Shown here piece by piece: positions 24,843-33,129 of a stretch of DNA of 64,000 bases; positions within the stretch are counted from its first letter, which is position 1, and each line of letters starts with the position of its first letter. The stretch covers positions 4,650,001 through 4,714,000 of the forward strand of contig CP197396.1 in assembly GCA_052161885.1 (NCBI GenBank), written 5' to 3'. A program made the translations under genes and the position numbers. The DNA is from QKTW01 sp052161885. Its GTDB lineage: Bacteria; Bacteroidota; Bacteroidia; Chitinophagales; Chitinophagaceae. The notes below the pieces were generated by a model. The model saw nothing but the letters and a program-made list of their open reading frames with translations. It did not search any database and was not told where the DNA came from.

Positions 24843-27800
24843 TTATGCGGGTTGCACCGGGCTGCCTGTCCAGTCAGTGCCGGGAGCAAGGTTCTCACCT
24901 TTCATTACCAGCGATAGGGCTTCAAGATGATTATCGTTCCCGATTTCGCTGTCGTAAAGAATAATGCTGCGTGCACCGATACTTACGCGTTCTCCTATTT
25001 TCACAGGGCCTACTTTCATTACACGGTCTTCAAACAAGTGTGTCTGCGGGCCGCAATCGTCGTTCAATGCAGAATCATCACCAATAGATACCATGTCATA
25101 TTCTGTAATATCGGTAGTATTCATCCATACTCTTTTACCTACTTTCACACCCAGCAGTCGCAGGGCCCAGGGGAGCCAGGGCGTGCCTTTCATGTATTCG
25201 AGCAGAAAGGGTACAGACAATGCTTCGTATGTAGATGTGATCGCTTCGCTGCGCCATACTTTCCACGTCCACATGGGTTTTTGCTGCGCTTTAAAACGTC
25301 CGATGAATATCCATTTCAGTAACAGCGTAACGCCAAATGCCGGCAGGCCCATAATGCACAGGTAGTACAATGGAAATTGCAGGATGATCTGCCACAGTGG
25401 CTTTTGTGTAACGAGATCATGGGCATATGCAATAAACAAAATGCTGAAGCATAATACCGCTGTTTCGGGCAGGATGATACGTATGAACTCAACAATTGCA
25501 CGCGCCAGTTTCCTTTGCGGAGAAGGGCGGCTGGTGAGCTCTTCCGGAAAGGGGTTGCTTTGCTGCCTGCGCGGCAATGCAATGGCCGGTGAGCCAAACC
25601 AGTCATGGGCGGTGCTTTCTGTCAATTGCTGCTCATCCGGTGGAGTGGAAAGCACGCCGATCAGCATGTTGCCGGGAAGCTCATAGCCCTGCGGGATCAA
25701 TGCGCTGTTGCCTACAAAACTGTTATTGTGGATGGTGGTTTGGTCGAGTATAAGTTGCTGGCCGCGTACATCTGTCTCTCCTAATGTTACAGCATCTGCC
25801 ACAAAAGCATCATCACCTATGGCGAGTAGCGGGTGTGTTACACTGCTGGCCGTTGAGATCTCAGTATGTTTACCGATTTTGGCGCCAAGTGCGCGGAAGA
25901 AATAACCGACGTATACAGTGGCATAGATTGGGTGCAATACAATTAATGCCAGTGAAATCAGTTGGTCGGCAAACCATTTGCGCAGGTAAAAGAAGCTGTA
26001 GATCGGGTACTTGCCGGGCTTAATGCCTTTCTGAAGCCAGCGTGTAAGTACAATGGTTGTAAATGCAAATACAAGTATGTAGGCTAATGCCAGCGATGGC
26101 ATTACCATAAAATAATTAAAGTTGTAAGCAGGTGCAGCTTCATCAAGCTGGTGAATGATAAGAATGGTGGGTAGTAATGGCAACAGGATGGCAAACGGGA
26201 ATATGAGCAGTGAAAGTGTAAAGATCAGTGAATAGGTTTTACGCTTTGTGTCACTTACGGGAATAGGTTGGGGGAGTTCCTCAATGCTCTTCTTTTGCTT
26301 CAGTGTGGCAGGGCTTCCTTTCCATATCTCACCGGGTGCAATGCTTTTGCCAGCCTGCAGATAGCTCAGGTCCTGCAGCTCGCCCCACTCTTCAATACGG
26401 CTGCCGCCGGCTACTATAGCGCTGCTGCCAATGTAGGCATGATCGCCAATGTGCACCCTGCGAAGTTTCAGCATGCCATCCTCTACAAACGCGTTATTAA
26501 TTACAACCTGTGAGCTGAGACTTGCGTCAGAACCGATGGTTACGAGATCTTCTGCACCAATGGTAATAGCACTTAATTGAGCGTCCGGCGCAACTTTCAT
26601 TCCCAGCAGCTTCAGGTATGTAGGGAACAGCGGTGTGCCATTTAAGAATTGCGAAGGCAGCAGGCGTTGCATGGTCTTTACAAACCACCAGCGGAAATAA
26701 TAAGTGCCCCAGAGCGGGTAATCACCTTCTTTCATTCTGCCGATCACCAGCCACTTGATAGCAATACTCATTGCTGAAAATAGCGGTGGTATCAGGCAGA
26801 ACATTGCCAGCGACGTAATAATAGCCCTGCCATATTCTCCGGTACCTTCTGCTACATAATAATAACCCAGGTAGGGTACAAATATCTGCACGGCAAAAAG
26901 CCCGTAGAAGAAAAGCAGGGAAACTGTTTGCGCCAGCCAGCAGAGCAGGTAACGCAGTTGTGGTATTTTGTAAAATGTTTTTTTCTCTTTCGGAGCAGCT
27001 GCGGCTGTCGCATTCCAGGTATCTGCCAATGTCTGCAGCGGACGATGAAGATATACGTCTTTCAGCGAAGCCTGCGGAATGCCCGCATCGCGGCGCAGTT
27101 TTGATACAAATGCAGCTGCAAGCAGAGAGTGCCCGCCAAGATCATTGAAAAAATCCATCGACAGGTTAATTTCCCTGCCCGGAAATATTTTATGAAGTAT
27201 GGCCAGTACCCGGTCCGGAACCGGTGCATTCATGTCCATCGGAATTTCCGGCCCTGCTGCAGTAAATGCAAATGAAGGCGGCACCGGCAGCGCTTTCCTG
27301 TTGATCTTTCCGCTTGGCATACGCGGCATTTCCTCTAGTGGCATGATGGTGCCCGGCACCATGTAGGGCGGCAGAAATTTCGCCAGTTCTATGCGTAATT
27401 CTCCTTCATTAAATGCTATTGCATCTTCAGGTACAATATATCCTACCAGCTGATCCTGGTCGTTGCTGTCTTTTTTTACTGCAACGGCTGCCGCTGATAC
27501 ATTGGGCAACTGGTGCAGGCGTGTTTCTATTTCGCCCAGCTCTATGCGGTATCCGCGCAGCTTTATCTGGTCGTCTATCCTGCCCTGGAAATCTATGGAA
27601 CCATCTGCCTGGATAACAGCAGCATCGCCCGTCCGGTAAATGCGGTTACCCGGAAGCATATCCAGGCGTGCGGGCTTATTTACAAATTTTTCTGCGGTGA
27701 GCTGCGGCAGGTTTATATATCCGTCAGATACACCCGGGCCGCTGATCACGAGTTCGCCACGTTCTCCGGTAACTACAGGATTCAGTTGCTCGTCCACCAC

Positions 27801-28775
27801 AGCCAGGTTATAGTTTGGCAGCGGTTGCCCGATAGTGATCGGATCACCGGGTTTCAGCGTAGTCATTGTAGCGCTGACGGTCGTTTCCGTAGGGCCGTAG
27901 CTGTTAAAGAAAATACGTTCCGGAGTAGACCATTTGGCCACTACCTGTGGGGTACATGCTTCTCCTCCGGCATTGATAAGACGGATGGAGGGAATATTGT
28001 CTTCCATTACGGCCAGCAAGCTGGGTACGGCGTGGAGGATAGAAATCTTATTATTGCGCAGTACGATATCCAGTTCATCGATCGCCTTTGCCGTAGTTAC
28101 GTCGGCGACCCAGAGCGATGCGCCTGCAAAATAACTTACCCAGGTTTCCTCGCACCACATATCAAAAGATACGGAGAATCCCTGGTACACCTTGTCATCC
28201 GGACGGATTTCGAAGAGACTTTGTTCAGCTCTTACAAGATGGCATATCTGCGCATGATTGATGGGAATGCCTTTGGGCTTGCCGGTACTGCCCGATGTAT
28301 ACAATATGTAGGCGTAGTTTTCCGGTCGCGGACCGGATGTTATTTCCGTATCAGAAAAACCTTCCGGTATTTCAAAAACGGGACAATGAACATTCAGCTG
28401 CTGCTGGCTGAAACAGGCATCGGCATTTACTTCCTGCATTACCAGTTCTACACGCTCTGCCGGCATTTCACGATCCAGCGGCACATAGGCAGCCCCCACT
28501 TTTATAATGCCAAGTATAACAGCATGCAGCTCTATGCCACGCGGCCACCATACACCGATCTTTGCGCCGCGGCCTATGCCTTTCTCCTGCAGGAAGGCTG
28601 CTACGGCATTACTTCTTTTATCCAGCTCTGTATAAGTAAGACTGGTATTGCCAAAAATTAAAGCTGTATTATCTCCATACAATGAAACCGCGTTGCGAAA
28701 AATATCCGCAAGTGTTTCATGGTGGAGCAAATCTGGCCTGTCAGGGCCGGTAACAATGCTGAGCTGGTTATTCAT
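24843..28775 (-). CDS. Pls/PosA-type membrane nonribosomal peptide synthetase (epsilon-poly-lysine synthetase-like)
   Basis: The 1310-residue product has an adenylation domain (about 20-500; A3 YTSGSTGKPKG at 159-169, A5 NSYGPTE at 291-297, A7 YRTGD at 380-384, A10 Lys490) and a carrier domain with phosphopantetheine Ser550 (DLGGHSLLA). There is no condensation or thioesterase domain. Instead there are three tandem modules, each a pair of membrane segments (about 608-677, 848-912 and 1092-1155) followed by a soluble left-handed beta-helix domain (about 725-825, 960-1040 and 1208-1300). This A-T-(TM-C)x3 layout and length match Streptomyces epsilon-poly-lysine synthetase (about 1319 residues) and the NRPS terminal domain TIGR02353. 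Pocket residues read D205 M206 E209 H248 I267 A269 S292 V300 S301 K490. It is divergent from a PPTase gene. Confidence 0.93.
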   Translation of the reverse strand: MNNQLSIVTGPDRPDLLHHETLADIFRNAVSLYGDNTALIFGNTSLTYTELDKRSNAVAAFLQEKGIGRGAKIGVWWPRGIELHAVILGIIKVGAAYVPLDREMPAERVELVMQEVNADACFSQQQLNVHCPVFEIPEGFSDTEITSGPRPENYAYILYTSGSTGKPKGIPINHAQICHLVRAEQSLFEIRPDDKVYQGFSVSFDMWCEETWVSYFAGASLWVADVTTAKAIDELDIVLRNNKISILHAVPSLLAVMEDNIPSIRLINAGGEACTPQVVAKWSTPERIFFNSYGPTETTVSATMTTLKPGDPITIGQPLPNYNLAVVDEQLNPVVTGERGELVISGPGVSDGYINLPQLTAEKFVNKPARLDMLPGNRIYRTGDAAVIQADGSIDFQGRIDDQIKLRGYRIELGEIETRLHQLPNVSAAAVAVKKDSNDQDQLVGYIVPEDAIAFNEGELRIELAKFLPPYMVPGTIMPLEEMPRMPSGKINRKALPVPPSFAFTAAGPEIPMDMNAPVPDRVLAILHKIFPGREINLSMDFFNDLGGHSLLAAAFVSKLRRDAGIPQASLKDVYLHRPLQTLADTWNATAAAAPKEKKTFYKIPQLRYLLCWLAQTVSLLFFYGLFAVQIFVPYLGYYYVAEGTGEYGRAIITSLAMFCLIPPLFSAMSIAIKWLVIGRMKEGDYPLWGTYYFRWWFVKTMQRLLPSQFLNGTPLFPTYLKLLGMKVAPDAQLSAITIGAEDLVTIGSDASLSSQVVINNAFVEDGMLKLRRVHIGDHAYIGSSAIVAGGSRIEEWGELQDLSYLQAGKSIAPGEIWKGSPATLKQKKSIEELPQPIPVSDTKRKTYSLIFTLSLLIFPFAILLPLLPTILIIHQLDEAAPAYNFNYFMVMPSLALAYILVFAFTTIVLTRWLQKGIKPGKYPIYSFFYLRKWFADQLISLALIVLHPIYATVYVGYFFRALGAKIGKHTEISTASSVTHPLLAIGDDAFVADAVTLGETDVRGQQLILDQTTIHNNSFVGNSALIPQGYELPGNMLIGVLSTPPDEQQLTESTAHDWFGSPAIALPRRQQSNPFPEELTSRPSPQRKLARAIVEFIRIILPETAVLCFSILFIAYAHDLVTQKPLWQIILQFPLYYLCIMGLPAFGVTLLLKWIFIGRFKAQQKPMWTWKVWRSEAITSTYEALSVPFLLEYMKGTPWLPWALRLLGVKVGKRVWMNTTDITEYDMVSIGDDSALNDDCGPQTHLFEDRVMKVGPVKIGERVSIGARSIILYDSEIGNDNHLEALSLVMKGENLAPGTDWTGSPVQPA

Positions 28776-28918
28776 ATCTCCCGGGCTACACTACTGGTAT
28801 TACAAAACGGCAATGATAGCGGATATTTTTCTTATAACTAAATTTATGCCGAATCTTTAAGACCATAAGCATTAAATGTTAAACTTGTTTTTGGAACAAA
28901 TCGTATTATCATAGTTTA

Positions 28919-29554
28919 ATGATCACCTGCTATTATTATATTATACCCGGGGACAATAACGGTTTTTCAGCAGAAAAGTTGCTGGCAGGTGCTCCATTCA
29001 ATATAGGTAAAAAAATTGTAACGTATAAAGACGGGCAGGAACAACTGCGTTCAGCTGCGGGGAGGATTTTACTGGCTCAGCTTCTGCAGGATCTTTTGCC
29101 GGCAGGATATGTGCCCGGTGAGCTGCAATATGACAGTTACCTGCGCCCGTTTTTGCCGGGTGGGCCGGATTTTAACATTGCGCACTCCGGGCGACTGGTG
29201 CTTTGCGCCGTTACTGATACAGGAAAGGTAGGTGTAGATGCAGAACAGATAAAACCTGTGGATATAATGGATTACCCGGATTTATTTACGCCCGGGGAAT
29301 GGAAAGAAATTACGGGTAACAATAACGTAACAGGCACGTTTTACCGTTTCTGGGTCCGGAAAGAAGCAGTATTGAAAGCAATAGGTAAAGGCATTTATAT
29401 TGCACCAGCCGAAATAGAGGTGCTGGAAGATGTTTTAATATGGGAAGGGCGGGCCTACTATCTGCATGAAATAGACATCCACAAAGATTATAAGGCCTGC
29501 CTGGCTGTAACTGCGGTAACTAATGATATAAGATTGAAACAGCTATTCCTGTAA
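28919..29554 (+). CDS. 4'-phosphopantetheinyl transferase, Sfp type
   Basis: The 211-residue enzyme transfers phosphopantetheine from CoA to carrier-protein Ser residues. Family motifs are present: FNIAHSG (residue about 81), the metal-binding GVDAE (about 104), and FYRFWVRKEAVLKAIGKG (about 142-159). It is read divergently from the NRPS gene across a 143-base intergenic region, so it very probably activates Ser550 of that synthetase. The ATG sits almost on a weak -7-like element (TAGTTTAA), so the message could be nearly leaderless. Its stop codon is only 1 bp from the 3' end of the convergent metal operon, with no terminator between. Confidence 0.92.
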   Translation: MITCYYYIIPGDNNGFSAEKLLAGAPFNIGKKIVTYKDGQEQLRSAAGRILLAQLLQDLLPAGYVPGELQYDSYLRPFLPGGPDFNIAHSGRLVLCAVTDTGKVGVDAEQIKPVDIMDYPDLFTPGEWKEITGNNNVTGTFYRFWVRKEAVLKAIGKGIYIAPAEIEVLEDVLIWEGRAYYLHEIDIHKDYKACLAVTAVTNDIRLKQLFL

Positions 29555-29555
29555 G

Positions 29556-30965
29556 CTACATTTTCATCAGGGCAGGGTAGAAGCGAAGGTATAGTTCGCC
29601 GGCTACCGGATTTTTGCCATAAAGGCTGTTCAGAGCGGCATCTGTATGATAAACAGAAAATTGTGCCCCGCCTGCCACACGTATTGCTCCAATTCGCATC
29701 AGATCGTATCCGGCGCCCAGCGTAAACGCATTAACCGGGAAAACCTTATCATGGCCATATATGATTTCATCCAGGTTCAGTTCTTCTGTGGACTTCTGTA
29801 CCCATTCATAGCGGAGATAGGTGATGAGCTTACCGGCATGCATTGATGCTTCCAGTAATGCTGCGTTTTCAGCATCATGGTCTTTTATTTTGTTCATACC
29901 CCAGAGGGCAGTGGCATTAAAATACACATCGTGCCGCAGTTCCTGGCTGTATGTGGCACTTGCTGTGGTACGGTACACATCTTCATCCGGGTGTAGCGCC
30001 TCGGGGCTTTTGATAAAGCCGTGAGAAACCTGTAATGACCAGTTTTTGCCGGGGTTAAAAGAAAGCCGTGCGCTGCGGGAATCAAACAGCGGCTTATCAA
30101 AATTATACCTGTTTTCATCCGGTTCGCGCCCGGTAAACGAAGAACCTTCCAGCTTAAACTGTCCGTAGCGGACACCAATTGTAGCTACACCGAAGGTAAT
30201 ATGTGTGGCATCCTCCCAATGGTGGCCCAGCGGCGCATCAGGATTGTCCATTCCGGAAGGCCGGTGCATAAAAGTTACCGGTCCCAGTGCCGGCTCGCCG
30301 GGGTAACCGACATACACAAATGCATCTGCCTTGTGGCTGAGCGAATAAGCATAACTAACTGAAAGCTCGGAAAACAGATCATGCGGATGCTGCCTGTCTA
30401 CCAGTGGTTTATTGTCCCAGGTTTCTCCACTCTGGAAAAGCAACGGATAGCCATTGCCACCGGCGATCAGTGCATCTGCAGAAAACATAGTGCTGAAGTG
30501 GAACAATCCTTTTTGACCCACTTTACGCTGCCCCATAAACATCAGCATATCAGGCGCATCCCATTTGTCGCCGCCGCGGCTGCCTTTATTGCCTATATCC
30601 TGCCTGTTGTAGCGCACAAATATATCTCCGTGAATCATATACATCCAGTTTTTGCTGTGCAGCATTACGCCATACATGGGTGACGCATCCGGCAGCCAGG
30701 AAGTACCGCTTCCATTTCGGCTCATAGGCAGCGACGGAGAGTATGCAGAACTCATAGACGGCATATTGCTATGGCCCATGTTCATATGGCCCATATTCAT
30801 TGTGTCGTCCATGTCCATATCCATTTCTGCCATCTCTTTTGCCATTTGGCCCACCCTGGACGTATCTGTAGGACTTTCTTTAGGAGCCGGATGATGGTGA
30901 TGCTGGGCCTGTGCTGAAAAGCCGGCAACAGACAACAGCGCTAAAAGCAGAAGAACCTGTTTCAT
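29556..30965 (-). CDS. Met/His-rich outer-membrane protein of a metal-resistance operon
   Basis: The 469-residue exported protein has a signal peptide (1-20) followed at once by a His cluster (HHHH) and a Met/Asp/His-rich stretch (about 45-75, repeats of the form MDMD, MNMGHMNMGH). Such segments bind Cu(I)/Cu(II) or similar metals. The remainder is strand-rich, with alternating aromatic and polar residues and a C-terminal Phe/Tyr strand (ELYLRFYPALMKM), consistent with an outer-membrane beta-barrel. It is the last gene of a four-gene minus-strand set containing two HMA-type domains. A role in copper binding or export is inferred; the exact family is not certain. Confidence 0.72.
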   Translation of the reverse strand: MKQVLLLLALLSVAGFSAQAQHHHHPAPKESPTDTSRVGQMAKEMAEMDMDMDDTMNMGHMNMGHSNMPSMSSAYSPSLPMSRNGSGTSWLPDASPMYGVMLHSKNWMYMIHGDIFVRYNRQDIGNKGSRGGDKWDAPDMLMFMGQRKVGQKGLFHFSTMFSADALIAGGNGYPLLFQSGETWDNKPLVDRQHPHDLFSELSVSYAYSLSHKADAFVYVGYPGEPALGPVTFMHRPSGMDNPDAPLGHHWEDATHITFGVATIGVRYGQFKLEGSSFTGREPDENRYNFDKPLFDSRSARLSFNPGKNWSLQVSHGFIKSPEALHPDEDVYRTTASATYSQELRHDVYFNATALWGMNKIKDHDAENAALLEASMHAGKLITYLRYEWVQKSTEELNLDEIIYGHDKVFPVNAFTLGAGYDLMRIGAIRVAGGAQFSVYHTDAALNSLYGKNPVAGELYLRFYPALMKM

Positions 30966-30996
30966 ATGTAAAGTGATTAAAAATTAATGCCATTGA

Positions 30997-31713
30997 TTAA
31001 GATGCCGCGAGCATTACTGCAGCCATTGCCACCATTAACAAATCTTCGATGATGGTAACACTGCTCATGGGCAGGTTAAATACGGCGCCAAGGCAGGCAC
31101 ATTGTATTTTTCGTTTGTTCAGCAACGATCGTATTACACCGATACTGCTGAAGCCCATAACTGCTATCGTAGCGATATTGGTTGCTGCAGGATTAAAACC
31201 GGTTAAATAAGCCACGCCAAGTGCCAGTTCTATAAACGGGTACAAAAAGCCATAGGCGGGGAGTTTTTGGGCCAGCAGATCGTAGCCGCGATAGCTGCCG
31301 GCAAACCCCTGCAGGTCAAGGAATTTAAAAAAAGAAAAGGTGAGAAAAAATCCAGCCATAAAATTATTCATCCATTGCATCCAGTGAAATCCGCCATGAT
31401 GAAATGCGGCTATAACAGAAATGCCGGTGATAAATGAAAATACGAGCAGCAATGGTTTATATGTCTGCAGCCAGCTTTTTCCGGCTTCTTCTGTTGCCGC
31501 CGGCATATGATGTGCGTCTTCTGTAATTGTGTATTTGCCGCCGATTGCCTGCTGCAGGGCTGAGAGCGGAATATGCCGCTGCATCTGTATGGTTGCTGTG
31601 TCGGGCAGCGTTACATCGGCACTAAGTACATCGGGCATTTTAAGCAAGGCAGTTTTTACATTGGCCGTACAGCCATTGCAGGTCATGCCGCTGATGTGAT
31701 ATGTATGTGTCAT
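30997..31713 (-). CDS. HMA domain-MauE/DoxX-like membrane protein
   Basis: The ATG at 31713 places the HMA domain at the N-terminus (MTHTYHISGMTCNGC); the frame extends 14 codons upstream without homology. In this 238-residue protein, residues 1-67 are a heavy-metal-associated ferredoxin-like domain with the metal-binding CxxC of MTCNGC. Residues about 85-235 form four to five membrane helices of the MauE/DoxX type, with a Cys pair near the end (IQCACLG) that could be redox-active or bind metal. It is likely to move copper or reducing power across the inner membrane. It lies 31 bp upstream of the outer-membrane protein gene in the same operon. Confidence 0.82.
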   Translation of the reverse strand: MTHTYHISGMTCNGCTANVKTALLKMPDVLSADVTLPDTATIQMQRHIPLSALQQAIGGKYTITEDAHHMPAATEEAGKSWLQTYKPLLLVFSFITGISVIAAFHHGGFHWMQWMNNFMAGFFLTFSFFKFLDLQGFAGSYRGYDLLAQKLPAYGFLYPFIELALGVAYLTGFNPAATNIATIAVMGFSSIGVIRSLLNKRKIQCACLGAVFNLPMSSVTIIEDLLMVAMAAVMLAAS

Positions 31714-31794
31714 CCTGATCTTATTTTGATAACACAAAACTACTTTGCCTTTCACGAGACGTTGTTACACAACTTACTGTTCCTGTTGTATGAT

Positions 31795-32358
31795 TTACAG
31801 TTCGTCGAGCGGGCGGCGTTTGTTTTCTTTTACCTGTTTAAAATAAGTAGGTGTTAGCCCTGTTACTTTCTTAAACTGGTTGCTGAGATGTGCCACGCTG
31901 CTGTAGCCCATCTGCAGGGAGATTTGGCTCAGGGTTAGTTCATCATACACCAATAGTTCTTTCACGCGCTCTATCTTTTGAGCAATGATGTATTGTTCTA
32001 TTGTAGTGCCCTCTACAGAAGAGAACAGGTTGCTCAGGTATTTGTAATCGTAATTCAGTTTTGCGGCCAGTAAGGAAGATAGGTTCTCCCGTGGCTGCTC
32101 ATCATTGCTGTAATGCACCAATGCAATCACTTCATTTTTTATCTGTTCTATAATGCGGCTTTTACGGTCGTCGATGAGGGAAAAACCAAGCACATGCAAT
32201 GCATCGTTCAGTTGTTTCAATTGCGTGTCTGATAAATCGTCAGATGTTTCCACTTCTCCCAGCAGCACACTGCTCCAGGGGATCATTTCTTCATTCAGCA
32301 AATGCTCTACTACCATAATGCAGCGGTTGCAGACCATGTTTTTGATATATAGTTTCAT
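31795..32358 (-). CDS. AraC-family regulator with HMA-like N-terminal metal-sensing domain
   Basis: The 187-residue protein has an N-terminal segment (1-62) shaped like an HMA domain, with a CxxC in MVCNRC and the closing ALHVLGFSLI strand. A linker helix follows, then a C-terminal AraC HTH (about 95-180) with LSQISLQMGYSSVAHLSNQFKKVTG. The fused CxxC domain suggests direct sensing of Cu or a similar soft metal and control of the downstream HMA-MauE and Met-rich genes (81 and about 830 bp away). It starts 3 bp after the stop of the nucleotidyltransferase gene, so the two are co-transcribed. Confidence 0.85.
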   Translation of the reverse strand: MKLYIKNMVCNRCIMVVEHLLNEEMIPWSSVLLGEVETSDDLSDTQLKQLNDALHVLGFSLIDDRKSRIIEQIKNEVIALVHYSNDEQPRENLSSLLAAKLNYDYKYLSNLFSSVEGTTIEQYIIAQKIERVKELLVYDELTLSQISLQMGYSSVAHLSNQFKKVTGLTPTYFKQVKENKRRPLDEL

Positions 32359-32361
32359 GAC

Positions 32362-33051
32362 TTAGGGCTTGGTGCCGGGTGATTGAATTTTTTCCAGCTC
32401 TTCAATATCTATCAGGTCTTTATTGCGTGCTGTCTGTTTTTTATTTTGTATCAGATGATTATAATGAAGAAAGCGAACAGGTACATTGTCTACAAAATCT
32501 ACAGTAGCAGTGTTGTAATATTCTTCGAAATTTTCCTTTGATAGGCCAGGTATTTCTGTCATCAGATCTGCATAGATACCGCCGTCCATCATTATTTCAC
32601 AATACCCGGCAATGATCGGGGCTGTAAGCAGCGGATCCAATCTGCCATATCCCATTGCTTCCAGTGCGTCAATCAGGCGGCGTCTGTTTTCCGTATTATC
32701 ATTCAGGTAAATGTCTATATCGCCGGTAGTTCTTTTATAGCCGTAGCGGTTTACTGCGAAACCTCCAACGATCAGGTATTGTACCTGGAATATGTCAAAT
32801 TGCCTGAACAGCTGAAGCAGTTCTTCATTGTATGGATCCATTCCGCTTTGTTTTCGTGATAATACCAACCCTTTGCCTTGTGGTTCTTTAAGTGGTTTCC
32901 CGCCACTCATTTTCCGGGTAAGGTTTATTAAGGTAAAGAGCTCGTTCAGCTTGTCCGCTACAGAAAGGCTGTTATATCGTTCTGTCCTTTCCTGCAGGAT
33001 AGTTTCACGCGGTATATTGGTATCATATAAACGGACTTTACCCATAATCAT
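32362..33051 (-). CDS. Nucleotidyltransferase-like protein with N-terminal extension
   Basis: The 229-residue protein carries a minimal nucleotidyltransferase core (about 85-215): the G-G-F/S-D-x-D pattern appears as VGGFAVNRYGYKRTTGDIDIY, with both metal-binding Asp residues. About 75 residues precede it (YNSLSVADKLNELFTLINLT and GGKPLKEPQGKG), a helical part not belonging to the core. The family includes AbiEii/MNT-type toxins and DUF6036 proteins; toxin activity is not shown. No separate antitoxin gene is present. It is the first gene of a set leading into the metal regulator (3-bp gap), although a functional link is unclear. Confidence 0.75.
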   Translation of the reverse strand: MIMGKVRLYDTNIPRETILQERTERYNSLSVADKLNELFTLINLTRKMSGGKPLKEPQGKGLVLSRKQSGMDPYNEELLQLFRQFDIFQVQYLIVGGFAVNRYGYKRTTGDIDIYLNDNTENRRRLIDALEAMGYGRLDPLLTAPIIAGYCEIMMDGGIYADLMTEIPGLSKENFEEYYNTATVDFVDNVPVRFLHYNHLIQNKKQTARNKDLIDIEELEKIQSPGTKP

Positions 33052-33077
33052 ACAAATTTAAGTATTGAAGGTGAGGC

Positions 33078-33111
33078 TGAAAAAATTAAAGGCCGCGCAA
33101 TGGCGGCCTTT
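33078..33111 (-). terminator. Terminator of the M20 dipeptidase gene
   Basis: On the minus strand a nine-base stem AAAGGCCGC / GCGGCCTTT with a six-base loop is followed by AATTTTTTC. Confidence 0.88.
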
Positions 33112-33129
33112 GAATTGTAATACAGATTA

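Noticed and set aside
27513..28661. 382-codon plus-strand frame inside the NRPS gene
   Set aside because: Antisense to conserved adenylation motifs on the minus strand; its translation has no recognisable domain.
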